Positions 36,146-44,390 of a stretch of DNA of 64,000 bases are shown here, in pieces. Each line of letters starts with the position of its first letter. Positions within the stretch are counted from its first letter, which is position 1. The translations under genes and the position numbers were made by a program. Under the pieces are notes generated by a model. The model had not been told where the DNA came from and searched no databases. It saw only the letters and a program-made list of their open reading frames with translations. The DNA comes from Flagellimonas lutimaris (GTDB taxonomy: Bacteria > Bacteroidota > Bacteroidia > Flavobacteriales > Flavobacteriaceae): positions 124,001-188,000 of the forward strand of contig NZ_QXFH01000004.1 in the NCBI RefSeq assembly GCF_003581615.1, written 5' to 3'.

Positions 36146-36219
36146 GGCCGCGTAGTTCAACTGGATAGAATATCAGATTTCGGCTCTGAGGGTTGAGGGT
36201 TCGAATCCTTCCGCGGTCA
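36146..36219 (+). tRNA. tRNA-Arg (anticodon UCG)
   Basis: The cloverleaf folds fully. The acceptor stem is GGCCGCG/CGCGGTC and the D stem GTTC/GAAT. The anticodon stem is TCAGA/TCTGA around loop TTTCGGC, giving anticodon TCG (Arg, codon CGA and relatives). A five-base variable loop and T stem GAGGG/CCTTC around TTCGAAT follow. The discriminator base is A. CCA is not encoded (CAC follows). Confidence 0.93.
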
Positions 36220-36228
36220 CGGATAAAT

Positions 36229-36261
36229 AAAAAAGCACGCTGAAAAGCGTGCTTTTTTATT
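36229..36261. terminator. Terminator after tRNA-Arg, shared with the convergent kinase gene
   Basis: AAAAAGCACGC (36230-36240) pairs with GCGTGCTTTTT (36247-36257) around TGAAAA. A and T runs flank it on both sides, so it can work in both directions. Confidence 0.85.
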
Positions 36262-36273
36262 GCACAACCTTTA

Positions 36274-38673
36274 TCAAGCAACTTTGCTGATTGTTTTGGT
36301 TGATACTATCTTGTTCATTTTAGAAAAGAGTAGGGGACCATTTACTGGTTTAGTTACTAGATCGTTGGCACCCAATTCAAAAATCTTTTTTCTTGTTTGG
36401 CTCGTATTGTCAGCAGTAAGTACAATTATAGGAATCTGAGCGTCACAATTAGCTTCCCCGTTTCTGATTATGGATGTTGTTTCGAATCCGTCCATTTCAG
36501 GCATTTGCAAATCCATCAGAACAAAATCAAAGCTCTTTTTCTTCATGATTTCCAGAGCTTCTTTACCATGGTTGGCTATCGTAAGCGTTGCGTTGCTCCA
36601 ATTCTTTTTGAACAATAATTTTACAACGGTCTGATTCATTTTGTTGTCTTCCACATAAAGTATATTTCCAGTTTTCAACTGGATATTTGAGGAAACTGTT
36701 TTTGATTCATCAGTAGTTATTGTTTGATCTTCGTCAATCTCAAAACTTAGACTTATTTCACAGATAGTACCTTGGTTTATATTGTCTCGAAGGTCGATTG
36801 TTCCTTTTTGAAGATCCACATAGGTTTTTACGATATATAGACCTAACCCCAAACCACTGAATTCTCGTTTATCCATAAAGGATTTTTTAGTAAAGGATTC
36901 ATATATGGTACTCATCTTTTCTTTGGAAATACCAATACCAGTATCTTTTAACGTAATATTTAAGGTGGCATGGTCATTTTCTTTTTTACACTTGACATCT
37001 ATGGCCACACTTCCTTCATTAGTAAACTTAATTGCGTTGTCCAAAGTGTGGTTAAGGATTTGGACGAGTTTTCCCTTGTCTCCTACAATTCTATCGGGTA
37101 AAGTATTTGAAATTGATACATTGAACTCCAAACCTTTGACGGTCGCCTTTTTCTCTTGAAGTTTGATGACCTTTGATAAGGTTGATTTTAAATCGAAAGG
37201 AACCTCTTTCAACTCTTGGTCTCCTTTTTCGATTACGGTAAAATCTAAAATATCCTCTATGTAACCCAATAAATTTTTCGAGGAGTTGAGTAGCATCTTG
37301 CATTTCTCTTCCAGATTGTCTTCCTTTTTGTTTTCTTGCAGTGAAGTGGCTACACCCATTATCAAGTTGAGTGGTGTTCTCAGTTCATGACTGATGTTGG
37401 AAAGAAAGGACGATTTGATTTCGTTCATATCTTCTGCCCTTTGCAAGGCCAACAATTGATTTTTTTCATTCTGCATGCGAAGGTCTCGTATCCTATTGCT
37501 CATTGAGATGGATAGGAAGATGATTTCCAATCCAATGCCAAATTTTGTCCCATTGCTAGTGAAGAAGGAATTTTCAATGGTATTGAAGTTGTTTAGGATG
37601 AAGACCACAAACCCAGAGACCAAAAATGAAATACCAATCACAAAGTAAGGATCTATCTTTTCTTTTTTCAATTTCAAAGCAATCAGGGAGGTAATCATGT
37701 GAACCAATACCAAAATACCAATGGCATTGGCCAGCGGATAGCAATACTTAAAAAGACTTGGTACCAAAGCCAATATCAAAACTCCTATGATTATTCCCGA
37801 GCTAATGGCTTTATTTGCTACATGTAAAACAGGACTGTTTCTTTTCAGGTCAAGAATGATATCACCATATTTACCAAAAAAGAAAAGAGAGATAAAAGCG
37901 GTAAGCAATACAGCTCTATCGGAAAGCCATCCACCTTGGGGGGTAAAATATTGATGAAAAAAACCATCCAACGAAAACTGCATCAGTGCTATAAAAAGCA
38001 CGTAGAGTGCATAGTAGATAAACGCTCTGTCTTTTAAAGCGAAAAAGAAAAACAGATAGATGATGCAGGCTAAGATCAAAATCCCATAAAAGAAACCATA
38101 AAAAACCTGTTCTTTATAGGTAAGATTGAAAAATTTATCCTCTTGGTATAAGCGCATAGGAAGCATTACTACTTCTCCATCACTTTTAAGATGGATGTAA
38201 GCTTGTAGTTTTTGAAATGGCTCCAGTTCTATGTCAAAAATTGATTTTCTATGCTGGATTGTCTTCTTTGAAAAAGGTATTTTATCGCCACTGTATTGTT
38301 CTTGTACGTTACCTTCATTGTCTACAAGGTACAGGTTAACAATGTCTGTTATGGGTCTGGCAGTTTCTAAATAGTATTGGGCAAACTCAGAGGTTTGGTT
38401 CTCTAAGGTAAAGGACATCCAGTAATTGTCACTGGAAAAACCTAGGTTCTCCTTTAAACTGGAAAGTGGAACAAACTCTAGATTTGGGTTATTTCTAATT
38501 TCATCAAAACTATAATCCCTTTGTCCAGCCATTAAAACGGAAGTTTCAGGACGTAATGAGATGGCTTCGATGTCAGTAAGTTTATCTCCAAACTGAGCAT
38601 TGGAAATAATCGTGAAAAGAAGGAAAAGTATAATGGGCCATGTTGATGGCTTTCGGGGAATTGTGTTACGCAT
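36274..38673 (-). CDS. Hybrid histidine kinase with 7TMR-DISM sensor and receiver domain
   Basis: A signal peptide (about 1-27) leads into an extracellular 7TMR-DISMED2-type beta domain (about 45-175). Seven membrane helices follow (about 185-400), then a HisKA helix pair with the phosphorylated His in NISHELRTPLN near residue 430. The HATPase domain has DNAIKF near 545 and GLGLGLYIV near 620. The C-terminal receiver (about 670-795) has VLMDLQMPEMDG, LTAD and TKPV, a complete acceptor set. It should sense an external or membrane signal. No partner regulator is adjacent. Confidence 0.92.
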   Translation of the reverse strand: MRNTIPRKPSTWPIILFLLFTIISNAQFGDKLTDIEAISLRPETSVLMAGQRDYSFDEIRNNPNLEFVPLSSLKENLGFSSDNYWMSFTLENQTSEFAQYYLETARPITDIVNLYLVDNEGNVQEQYSGDKIPFSKKTIQHRKSIFDIELEPFQKLQAYIHLKSDGEVVMLPMRLYQEDKFFNLTYKEQVFYGFFYGILILACIIYLFFFFALKDRAFIYYALYVLFIALMQFSLDGFFHQYFTPQGGWLSDRAVLLTAFISLFFFGKYGDIILDLKRNSPVLHVANKAISSGIIIGVLILALVPSLFKYCYPLANAIGILVLVHMITSLIALKLKKEKIDPYFVIGISFLVSGFVVFILNNFNTIENSFFTSNGTKFGIGLEIIFLSISMSNRIRDLRMQNEKNQLLALQRAEDMNEIKSSFLSNISHELRTPLNLIMGVATSLQENKKEDNLEEKCKMLLNSSKNLLGYIEDILDFTVIEKGDQELKEVPFDLKSTLSKVIKLQEKKATVKGLEFNVSISNTLPDRIVGDKGKLVQILNHTLDNAIKFTNEGSVAIDVKCKKENDHATLNITLKDTGIGISKEKMSTIYESFTKKSFMDKREFSGLGLGLYIVKTYVDLQKGTIDLRDNINQGTICEISLSFEIDEDQTITTDESKTVSSNIQLKTGNILYVEDNKMNQTVVKLLFKKNWSNATLTIANHGKEALEIMKKKSFDFVLMDLQMPEMDGFETTSIIRNGEANCDAQIPIIVLTADNTSQTRKKIFELGANDLVTKPVNGPLLFSKMNKIVSTKTISKVA

Positions 38674-38930
38674 TAAGTAGGCTTTGTAGATACCGCTTTT
38701 TTGGGGAAGCGGATATCACATGTTTGTTGGTTTGAGTTTTTAACGTTTATGATTGACGATTAGTACTTCAAACAGTGTGGAACTGACAATGATTAGATGT
38801 AACCCAAAAAAATATCGATGAATGACAATAAAAATTGAAAGGAATCTACTTTACTATGGACTAAACTATGCATATTGGGTGATTTACATCTTTGTCTTTG
38901 GTAGATGAAAGTCCTTAAAAGTCAAGAATT

Positions 38931-39374
38931 ATGCGCAAGATTATATGGATTCTTTTTTTGGTGATGGGAGCTTTAGGCTATTCCCAAAGTATAGATTACA
39001 ATACCAAAAAAGGATATGCAGTCAATGGCTATGATGTAGTTTCTTATTTTAATAAGAAACCCCTGGAGGGTAAAAAAGAATTCATCACAACATATGATGG
39101 TGTGAACTACAAGTTTTTTAGTAAGGGGAATATGGAAAAGTTCATTGCGAAGCCCAAAGTATATTTACCAAAATATGGTGGATACTGTGCATATGCAGTT
39201 GCGGTAAACGGGAAGAAAGTAAATGTGGACCCAGAGACTTATGAAATTAGGAATGGAGAACTTTACCTGTTCTATAATAAGGGGAAAAACAACACATTGC
39301 AGTTTTGGTTGAAGGAATCCCCAACTGATCTTAAATCAAAGGCAGATAAAAACTGGGAGAAAATAAAGAATTGA
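38931..39374 (+). CDS. Exported YHS-domain protein
   Basis: A signal peptide (about residues 1-19, ending GYSQ) precedes a YHS-like domain. GYAVNGYDVVSYFNKKPLEGK (about 27-47) and KYGGYCAYAVAVNGKKVNVDP (about 82-102) are the typical pattern of the single-domain YHS proteins of Bacteroidota. The YHS domain is thought to bind metal, but no metal is established here, and only one Cys (in GGYCAYA) is present. The gene is divergent from the kinase across 257 bases, which hold no other gene. Confidence 0.82.
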   Translation: MRKIIWILFLVMGALGYSQSIDYNTKKGYAVNGYDVVSYFNKKPLEGKKEFITTYDGVNYKFFSKGNMEKFIAKPKVYLPKYGGYCAYAVAVNGKKVNVDPETYEIRNGELYLFYNKGKNNTLQFWLKESPTDLKSKADKNWEKIKN

Positions 39375-39442
39375 ATATTCTTTATATCTTATACTCAAAT
39401 TCGTCAAAAAACAATCAAAACAAAACCAATAATTAAACAATC

Positions 39443-39928
39443 ATGTTCAAATCTTCCTTGGAAACTTTGGAGCAGTTCAAACAAGTGCTATCGGAGCTAC
39501 CCAAAGATTGTTATTCACAGTCGTGCAGTATACTTTCCAACGCCAGCATAGGTCAACATACGAGGCATGTAATAGAACTGTATCTTTGTCTAATCAAGGG
39601 TTACGATGTTGCTGATGTTTCTTATGATAGAAGAAAACGAGACCTTAAAATCGAAAAGGATTTGGCATTTGCCTTGGAGCAATTGGCGTACATTCAAAAG
39701 CATTTGGAAAAACCCAATAAGTCCATAAAAGTTAAGTACGAATTGGCTGGAGAGGAAAACTGTTTGGATTCCAATTATTTTAGGGAGGTCATGTACAATT
39801 TGGAACATACCATTCATCATCAGGCTTTGATTAAGGTCGGTATTGAGCATTTTTCAAATCAGAAGGTTCCAGAATCTTTTGGAGTGGCACCATCTACCAT
39901 ACAATATAGAAGGGCATGTGCACAGTAA
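39443..39928 (+). CDS. DinB/YfiT-like four-helix metal-binding protein
   Basis: The 161-residue helical protein has the three-His arrangement of the DinB superfamily: GQHTRHVIELY near residue 33 and LEHTIHHQALI near residue 118. Members include metal-dependent thiol transferases (such as bacillithiol transferases) and proteins of unknown function. The gene's 3' end overlaps the NRDE gene by 13 bases, so the two are translated together. Its neighbours further on include a YpdA-like disulfide reductase, which makes a thiol-linked role possible but unproven. Confidence 0.8.
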   Translation: MFKSSLETLEQFKQVLSELPKDCYSQSCSILSNASIGQHTRHVIELYLCLIKGYDVADVSYDRRKRDLKIEKDLAFALEQLAYIQKHLEKPNKSIKVKYELAGEENCLDSNYFREVMYNLEHTIHHQALIKVGIEHFSNQKVPESFGVAPSTIQYRRACAQ

Positions 39929-40635
39929 GTTTTATTTCTTCAAGAGGCCAATACCTTATCACATCCAATAGGGATGAGCATGTTTCAAGGCCGTTGGCTT
40001 TGGAGCCACAGGAAAAAACCATAGGTTCGGTAAAAGTCCTTTTTCCAAAGGATCCCAAAGCAGGAGGTACTTGGTTTGCCCTTAACGAGAATGGCTCGGT
40101 CGCCGTACTGCTTAATGGAGGTTTTGTAAACCACAATCCAACTGGAAATTATATGCGAAGCCGTGGATTGGTACTTCTGGATGTCATTGCATCGAAAAAC
40201 CCTTTTGAGCTACTTCAAGAAATGGAGTTGTACCAAATTGAACCATTTACCTTGGTCTTGTTCAATGGCAAATTATTGGAGTTTAGGTGGGATGGTCATC
40301 AAAAGTATTTTAGACCATTGGACAAGGCTAAAAATCATATTTGGTCCTCTCCTACACTTTATAAAGATGAAGTGGTCGATCACAGAAGAAAACTGTTCCG
40401 AAAGTTTATTGATGGTAATCCACGAATATCGGCTCATGAGGTAGTAGATTTTCATTCCAACAACCACAATGATTTTGAGAATGGATTTATTATTGATAGG
40501 GACTCTGGGCTAAAAACCTTTAGTGTTACTCAAGTAATCATAGGTCAGAATGATGACATGGTTATGCGACACTTGGATTTATTGAACGATAAGTTTTTCG
40601 AGGTACCTTTTTCTACTACTCAACTTACCATGTAA
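39916..40635 (+). CDS. NRDE/TANGO2-family protein
   Basis: The N-terminus MCTVSFISSRGQYLITSNRDE carries the Cys2 and Asn-Arg-Asp-Glu signature that names the family. The rest (239 residues) fits an Ntn-hydrolase-like fold, with GGTWFALNENGSVAVLLNGG near residue 50. The human relative TANGO2 has been linked to haem or lipid handling, but the bacterial function is not known. It overlaps the DinB-like gene by 13 bases, and an ATP-grasp gene follows after five bases. Confidence 0.88.
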   Translation: MCTVSFISSRGQYLITSNRDEHVSRPLALEPQEKTIGSVKVLFPKDPKAGGTWFALNENGSVAVLLNGGFVNHNPTGNYMRSRGLVLLDVIASKNPFELLQEMELYQIEPFTLVLFNGKLLEFRWDGHQKYFRPLDKAKNHIWSSPTLYKDEVVDHRRKLFRKFIDGNPRISAHEVVDFHSNNHNDFENGFIIDRDSGLKTFSVTQVIIGQNDDMVMRHLDLLNDKFFEVPFSTTQLTM

Positions 40636-40640
40636 AAATT

Positions 40641-41684
40641 ATGGATTCCCTTAAATTGATATGGCATAAAATCACACATTGGGAATATTGGCCCTTTTGG
40701 CTGATTTATTATCCCATGGCCCCTGTTTGGCTATATTATTCAATTAAAGCACGTTCCCTTTTCTTTTTTAATGCTGCGAACCCGGGAATGAAGAATGGAG
40801 GTATGGCCATGATATCCAAAATGGATATTTATAATATGATTCCTGCCCAGTTTATTCCCAAAACACTGTATATTAAAAAGGATGAGGCACCTGAATTGGC
40901 CTTGGAGCGTATTTTGGACATGGATATCAGTTTTCCCTTTATTGCTAAGCCCGATATTGGTATGAAGGCCTTTGGGGTGGAAAAAATCCATAATAAAGAT
41001 GAATTCCAGAAATATGTACATTGGAGCCCTTCCGATTTTTTGGTGCAGGAATTAATTCCGTATCAAAAGGAAGTGGGTATATTTTATGTAAGAAAATCTG
41101 GGGAAGCCCATGGTAAAATTACCGGTGTTGTTTCCAAGGAGTTTTTGACTATTACTGGTGATGGCGAAAGTACTATGGTGGAACTCATTAAAAAGAATCC
41201 AAGAAGCCATTTGCAGTTAAAGGTATTGGAGCAAAAGTTTGGAGACCAACTTCGGAAGGTTTTGGATGAAGGTGAAGAATTTATTTTGGTTCCCTACGGA
41301 AGCCATACCAGAGGTGCAAAGTTTGTTGATATTAGCCATAGTATCAACGATGATTTGGTCCAAACAATTGATGGTATCTGCTCTCAGATAAAGGGGTTCC
41401 ATTATGGTCGATTGGATGTGCTTTACAACACCTACGAAGAACTTTGTGCGGGAAAAAATTTCAGTATCATCGAAATAAATGGGGCAGGGGGAGAGGCTAC
41501 CCATATTTACGACCCCAAACACTCCTTATTATGGGCTTGGCGAGAGGTGGCGCGCCATTGGGGGATGCTGTGCGAGATTAGTGTACTAAACAATCAAAAG
41601 GGACACTCTTATTTAAGTTTTAGGGACGGTAGGGCCATGCTAAAACAGAATGGTGCTTTGCAAGCGCAATTGAAGTTTCAGTAA
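40641..41684 (+). CDS. ATP-grasp domain protein with hydrophobic N-terminus
   Basis: About 40 N-terminal residues are aromatic-rich and hydrophobic (WPFWLIYYPMAPVWLYYSI) and may associate with the membrane. The rest resembles an ATP-grasp ligase: FPFIAKPDIGMKAFGVEKI (phosphate loop region), FLVQELIPYQKEVGIFYV, and the Mg-site stretch FSIIEINGAGGEATHIYDP near residue 274. Such enzymes join a carboxylate to an amine or thiol through an acyl phosphate. The substrate is unknown. It is not a typical D-Ala-D-Ala ligase. It closes the three-gene run. Confidence 0.8.
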   Translation: MDSLKLIWHKITHWEYWPFWLIYYPMAPVWLYYSIKARSLFFFNAANPGMKNGGMAMISKMDIYNMIPAQFIPKTLYIKKDEAPELALERILDMDISFPFIAKPDIGMKAFGVEKIHNKDEFQKYVHWSPSDFLVQELIPYQKEVGIFYVRKSGEAHGKITGVVSKEFLTITGDGESTMVELIKKNPRSHLQLKVLEQKFGDQLRKVLDEGEEFILVPYGSHTRGAKFVDISHSINDDLVQTIDGICSQIKGFHYGRLDVLYNTYEELCAGKNFSIIEINGAGGEATHIYDPKHSLLWAWREVARHWGMLCEISVLNNQKGHSYLSFRDGRAMLKQNGALQAQLKFQ

Positions 41685-41690
41685 TTCTCT

Positions 41691-42164
41691 TTAAAGAATT
41701 CTTTCAATATAACTATCCATGCCACTAGGTTCTGTTGTCGGAGCAAAACGTTTTACGGGTTTACCGGTTTTGTCGATTACAAATTTGGTAAAGTTCCATT
41801 TGATTTTTCCGCCCAACAGGCCACTCAATTCTGATTTAAGATATTTGAAAATAGGATGGGCATCGCTGCCGTTGACATCAATTTTTGCAAATATGGGAAA
41901 ACTTACACCATAATTTGTTTGGCAAAATTCTTCAATATCATCGGCACTGCCAGGCTCTTGGTTTCCAAATTGATTGCAGGGAAATCCCAAAACCACTAAT
42001 CCTTGATCTTTATATTTTTCATAAAGAGCTTCTAAACCTTTGTACTGAGGGGTTAATCCGCATTTACTTGCAGTATTCACCACAACTATAGTTTTGCCCT
42101 TGTATTTTTCCATGGATTCCGGGGTGCCATCAAGTCGCTCTGCTTCAAACTCGTAAAATTCCAT
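41691..42164 (-). CDS. Glutathione peroxidase-type thiol peroxidase
   Basis: The protein (157 residues from ATG 42164) has the peroxidatic Cys in VNTASKCGLTPQY, the second signature GFPCNQFGNQEPG with the conserved Gln, and WNFTKFVID with the conserved Trp. It is the cysteine form, which usually uses thioredoxin or a low-molecular thiol. An upstream in-frame start at 42215 would overlap the DoxX gene. The chosen start is two bases after the DoxX stop codon, so both are one transcript. Confidence 0.92.
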   Translation of the reverse strand: MEFYEFEAERLDGTPESMEKYKGKTIVVVNTASKCGLTPQYKGLEALYEKYKDQGLVVLGFPCNQFGNQEPGSADDIEEFCQTNYGVSFPIFAKIDVNGSDAHPIFKYLKSELSGLLGGKIKWNFTKFVIDKTGKPVKRFAPTTEPSGMDSYIERIL

Positions 42165-42166
42165 AT

Positions 42167-42595
42167 TTACTTTTTTTGCTTGTTCATTAGGTATTTTAAT
42201 GCTCCAGTCGACCAAAGTGCCCAGAGTATTAACACGGGCTGAAAAAACAGGCGGACGAATCTTTTAAGATCCGTATTCAGTCCAAAAGCATCAATGCCAT
42301 TGGTGTATTGTGAAATGTTTCCAGGGAAAATCAAAACGTAGAATATGGCCAACACGATTCCCACTTTGACTTTGTGTTTCACCAAAAGTACCATTGTAAG
42401 ACCTAAAAGAATTTCGACCACTCCAGAGGAAACTACAATAAAATCCATAAAAGCATCGCTAGCTGGCAACCATCTGGGGACTTGGGCCTGGAATTCTTCA
42501 CGTTGAAAAGTGAGGTGACCAACACCTGCCATAATCATTAATAGTCCTAATACAACCCTAAAAACATTTTGGGTCAGACTTGTAGTTGTGTTCAT
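42167..42595 (-). CDS. DoxX-family membrane protein
   Basis: The 142-residue protein has four membrane helices and the DoxX pattern (VLGLLMIMAGVGHLTFQREEFQAQVP, then VVEILLGLTMVLL). DoxX-like proteins are found with thiol-redox and oxidative stress genes, and the glutathione-peroxidase-type gene follows directly. Its own activity is not known. Confidence 0.85.
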   Translation of the reverse strand: MNTTTSLTQNVFRVVLGLLMIMAGVGHLTFQREEFQAQVPRWLPASDAFMDFIVVSSGVVEILLGLTMVLLVKHKVKVGIVLAIFYVLIFPGNISQYTNGIDAFGLNTDLKRFVRLFFQPVLILWALWSTGALKYLMNKQKK

Positions 42596-42678
42596 TTGAA
42601 AGTTTTTGGAGTTCTCTTAAATATAACCATATCTCTATAGGGAGTACCTTTCCCGAAAGCAACAAATGTTAACTCAAA

Positions 42679-43665
42679 TCAAGACTTTTCTGCTGCCAAA
42701 TGCATTTTGTGCTTAATGGTATTCATAATAATCGGAGCGTGAACACGCGAGTTTTCGATGAACCATTTATGGGTTTCCATACCACCACAGATGACACCAG
42801 CCAAAAATAGACCATCAACATTGGTCTCCATGGTTTCTGGATCATACTTGGGAAGTCTTTTAGGGTCATCGGATAGTTGTATGCCAAGTTTTTTCAAAAA
42901 GGCGAAATTTGGCTTGTATCCCGTTAAGGCCAGCACAAAATCGTTCTCCAGCGTTACTTCCCCTTCTGGCGAATTGATGATAATTTCATGGGGTTTTATT
43001 TCCTTGACGGTGGAATTGTAATACGCTTTAATGCTTCCTTCTTCAATTCGGTTGATGATATCGGGACGTACCCAATATTTTACACGTGGGCCAACTTCTG
43101 GACCTCGAATCACCAAGGTTACCTCGGCACCTTTTCTCCAACATTCCAAAGCCGCATCTATGGCAGAGTTGCTGGCGCCGACAACCGCTAATTTTTGACT
43201 GGCGTAAAAATGTGGGTCGTTATAGTAATGGGATACTTTTGGCAAATTTTCACCAGGAACATTCATGGTGTTTGGCAAATCGTAAAAACCGGTAGCTACT
43301 ACTACGTTTTTGGTTAGATACTCATCTTTGTCGGTCTTTACCAAGAAAGTTTCTCGTTGCTTTTCAGTATCCAGAACTTTTTCGAAAAGATGGATGTTGA
43401 GCTTATTGGATGTTACGATCCTTCTATAATATTCCAAGGCTTCGTTTCTTTTGGGCTTGGCCTCTTTACTGATAAAAGGGATTTCGTCAATTTCCAGTTT
43501 TTCCGAAGAGGAGAAAAACTGCATATTCACAGGGTAGTTGAACAACGAATTTACAATCGGTCCCTTTTCAATTATGATATATGTAATACCTTGTTTTTTA
43601 GCTTCCAAACCGCAAGCAATCCCAATGGGACCACCTCCTATGATGACAACATCAAATTCCTGCAT
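42679..43665 (-). CDS. ypdA: YpdA-like NAD(P)-dependent flavoprotein disulfide reductase
   Basis: The FAD loop VVIIGGGPIGIACGLEA (residues 7-23) and the NADPH loop LAVVGASNSAIDAALE near residue 158 are present. VFGL-type FAD contact sequence appears as VDGLFLAGVICGG near residue 286. The family member YpdA (Bdr) reduces bacillithiol disulfide. The 328-residue length and the N-terminal sequence fit it well. That the organism makes bacillithiol is not shown in this window. It overlaps the rpe stop codon by one base, so the two are cotranscribed. Confidence 0.85.
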   Translation of the reverse strand: MQEFDVVIIGGGPIGIACGLEAKKQGITYIIIEKGPIVNSLFNYPVNMQFFSSSEKLEIDEIPFISKEAKPKRNEALEYYRRIVTSNKLNIHLFEKVLDTEKQRETFLVKTDKDEYLTKNVVVATGFYDLPNTMNVPGENLPKVSHYYNDPHFYASQKLAVVGASNSAIDAALECWRKGAEVTLVIRGPEVGPRVKYWVRPDIINRIEEGSIKAYYNSTVKEIKPHEIIINSPEGEVTLENDFVLALTGYKPNFAFLKKLGIQLSDDPKRLPKYDPETMETNVDGLFLAGVICGGMETHKWFIENSRVHAPIIMNTIKHKMHLAAEKS

Positions 43666-44324
43666 TATGCTATTTCTTCTTTTAATTTTTTAATGGTTTC
43701 GGTTGGGTTCTCACTTTTAAAAACAAAATTTCCTGCAACCAAAACGTCCGCACCATGATCAATCAATTTTTTAGCATTTCCTGCATTTACACCCCCATCA
43801 ATCTCGATTAAGGTTTTTGCATTCTTACGGTTGATCAGTTCCTTGAGGTCGGCCACCTTTTGGTAGGTGTTTTCAATAAAGGATTGTCCACCGAAACCTG
43901 GATTCACACTCATGACAAGCACAATGTCGATATCTTGAATAGTGTCCTCCAATAATTTTATGGAGGTATGCGGATTTATGGCCACTCCCGCTTTCATTCC
44001 TTCTGTTTTTATCGCCTGTAGGGTTCTGTGCAAATGGGGACATGCTTCGTAATGAACGGTTAAATGGTCTACTCCTAAATCCCCAAAAGTTTTGATGTAC
44101 CTGTCGGGGTCAACAATCATCAAGTGCGTGTCCAACGGTTTTTTTGCATGTTTGGCAATGGCATGTATTACCGGCATTCCAAAAGAAATGTTGGGTACGA
44201 ACATACCGTCCATAACATCTAAATGGAACCAATCGGCATCACTTTGGTTCACCATTTCTATTTCGCGTTGCAAATTGGCAAAATCCGAAGCCAACAAGGA
44301 AGGTGCAATAATTTTTTTGCTCAT
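43665..44324 (-). CDS. rpe: Ribulose-phosphate 3-epimerase
   Basis: Rpe interconverts ribulose-5-phosphate and xylulose-5-phosphate in the pentose phosphate pathway. The TIM-barrel motifs are intact: IAPSLLASDFANL (N-terminal), HLDVMDGMFVPNISFG with metal-binding His and Asp (residues 34-49), VMSVNPGFGGQSF, and IEIDGGVNAGNA near residue 172. The 219-residue length is normal. A minus-strand -7 box lies 23 bases upstream. Confidence 0.95.
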   Translation of the reverse strand: MSKKIIAPSLLASDFANLQREIEMVNQSDADWFHLDVMDGMFVPNISFGMPVIHAIAKHAKKPLDTHLMIVDPDRYIKTFGDLGVDHLTVHYEACPHLHRTLQAIKTEGMKAGVAINPHTSIKLLEDTIQDIDIVLVMSVNPGFGGQSFIENTYQKVADLKELINRKNAKTLIEIDGGVNAGNAKKLIDHGADVLVAGNFVFKSENPTETIKKLKEEIA

Positions 44325-44346
44325 GTAAGAATCAACTCGTTCCTCA

Positions 44347-44354
44347 CAAAGATA
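44347..44354 (-). promoter_or_regulatory. Promoter -7 box of the rpe-ypdA unit
   Basis: The minus strand reads TATCTTTG, a match to TAnnTTTG, 22 bases before the rpe ATG. A TTG lies 14 bases further upstream. Confidence 0.55.
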
Positions 44355-44390
44355 GTGAAATGTTAAACCAATACCGTATTCAGTTTATGC

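Noticed and set aside
36146..36219. tRNA-Arg as an integration site for a mobile element
   Set aside because: No integrase, no direct repeat of the tRNA 3' end and no atypical genes are seen nearby.
40641..41684. ATP-grasp gene as the missing D-Ala-D-Ala ligase of the cell wall cluster
   Set aside because: It lacks the Ddl N-terminal signature and has an aromatic membrane-like N-terminus instead. Its partners are not cell wall genes.
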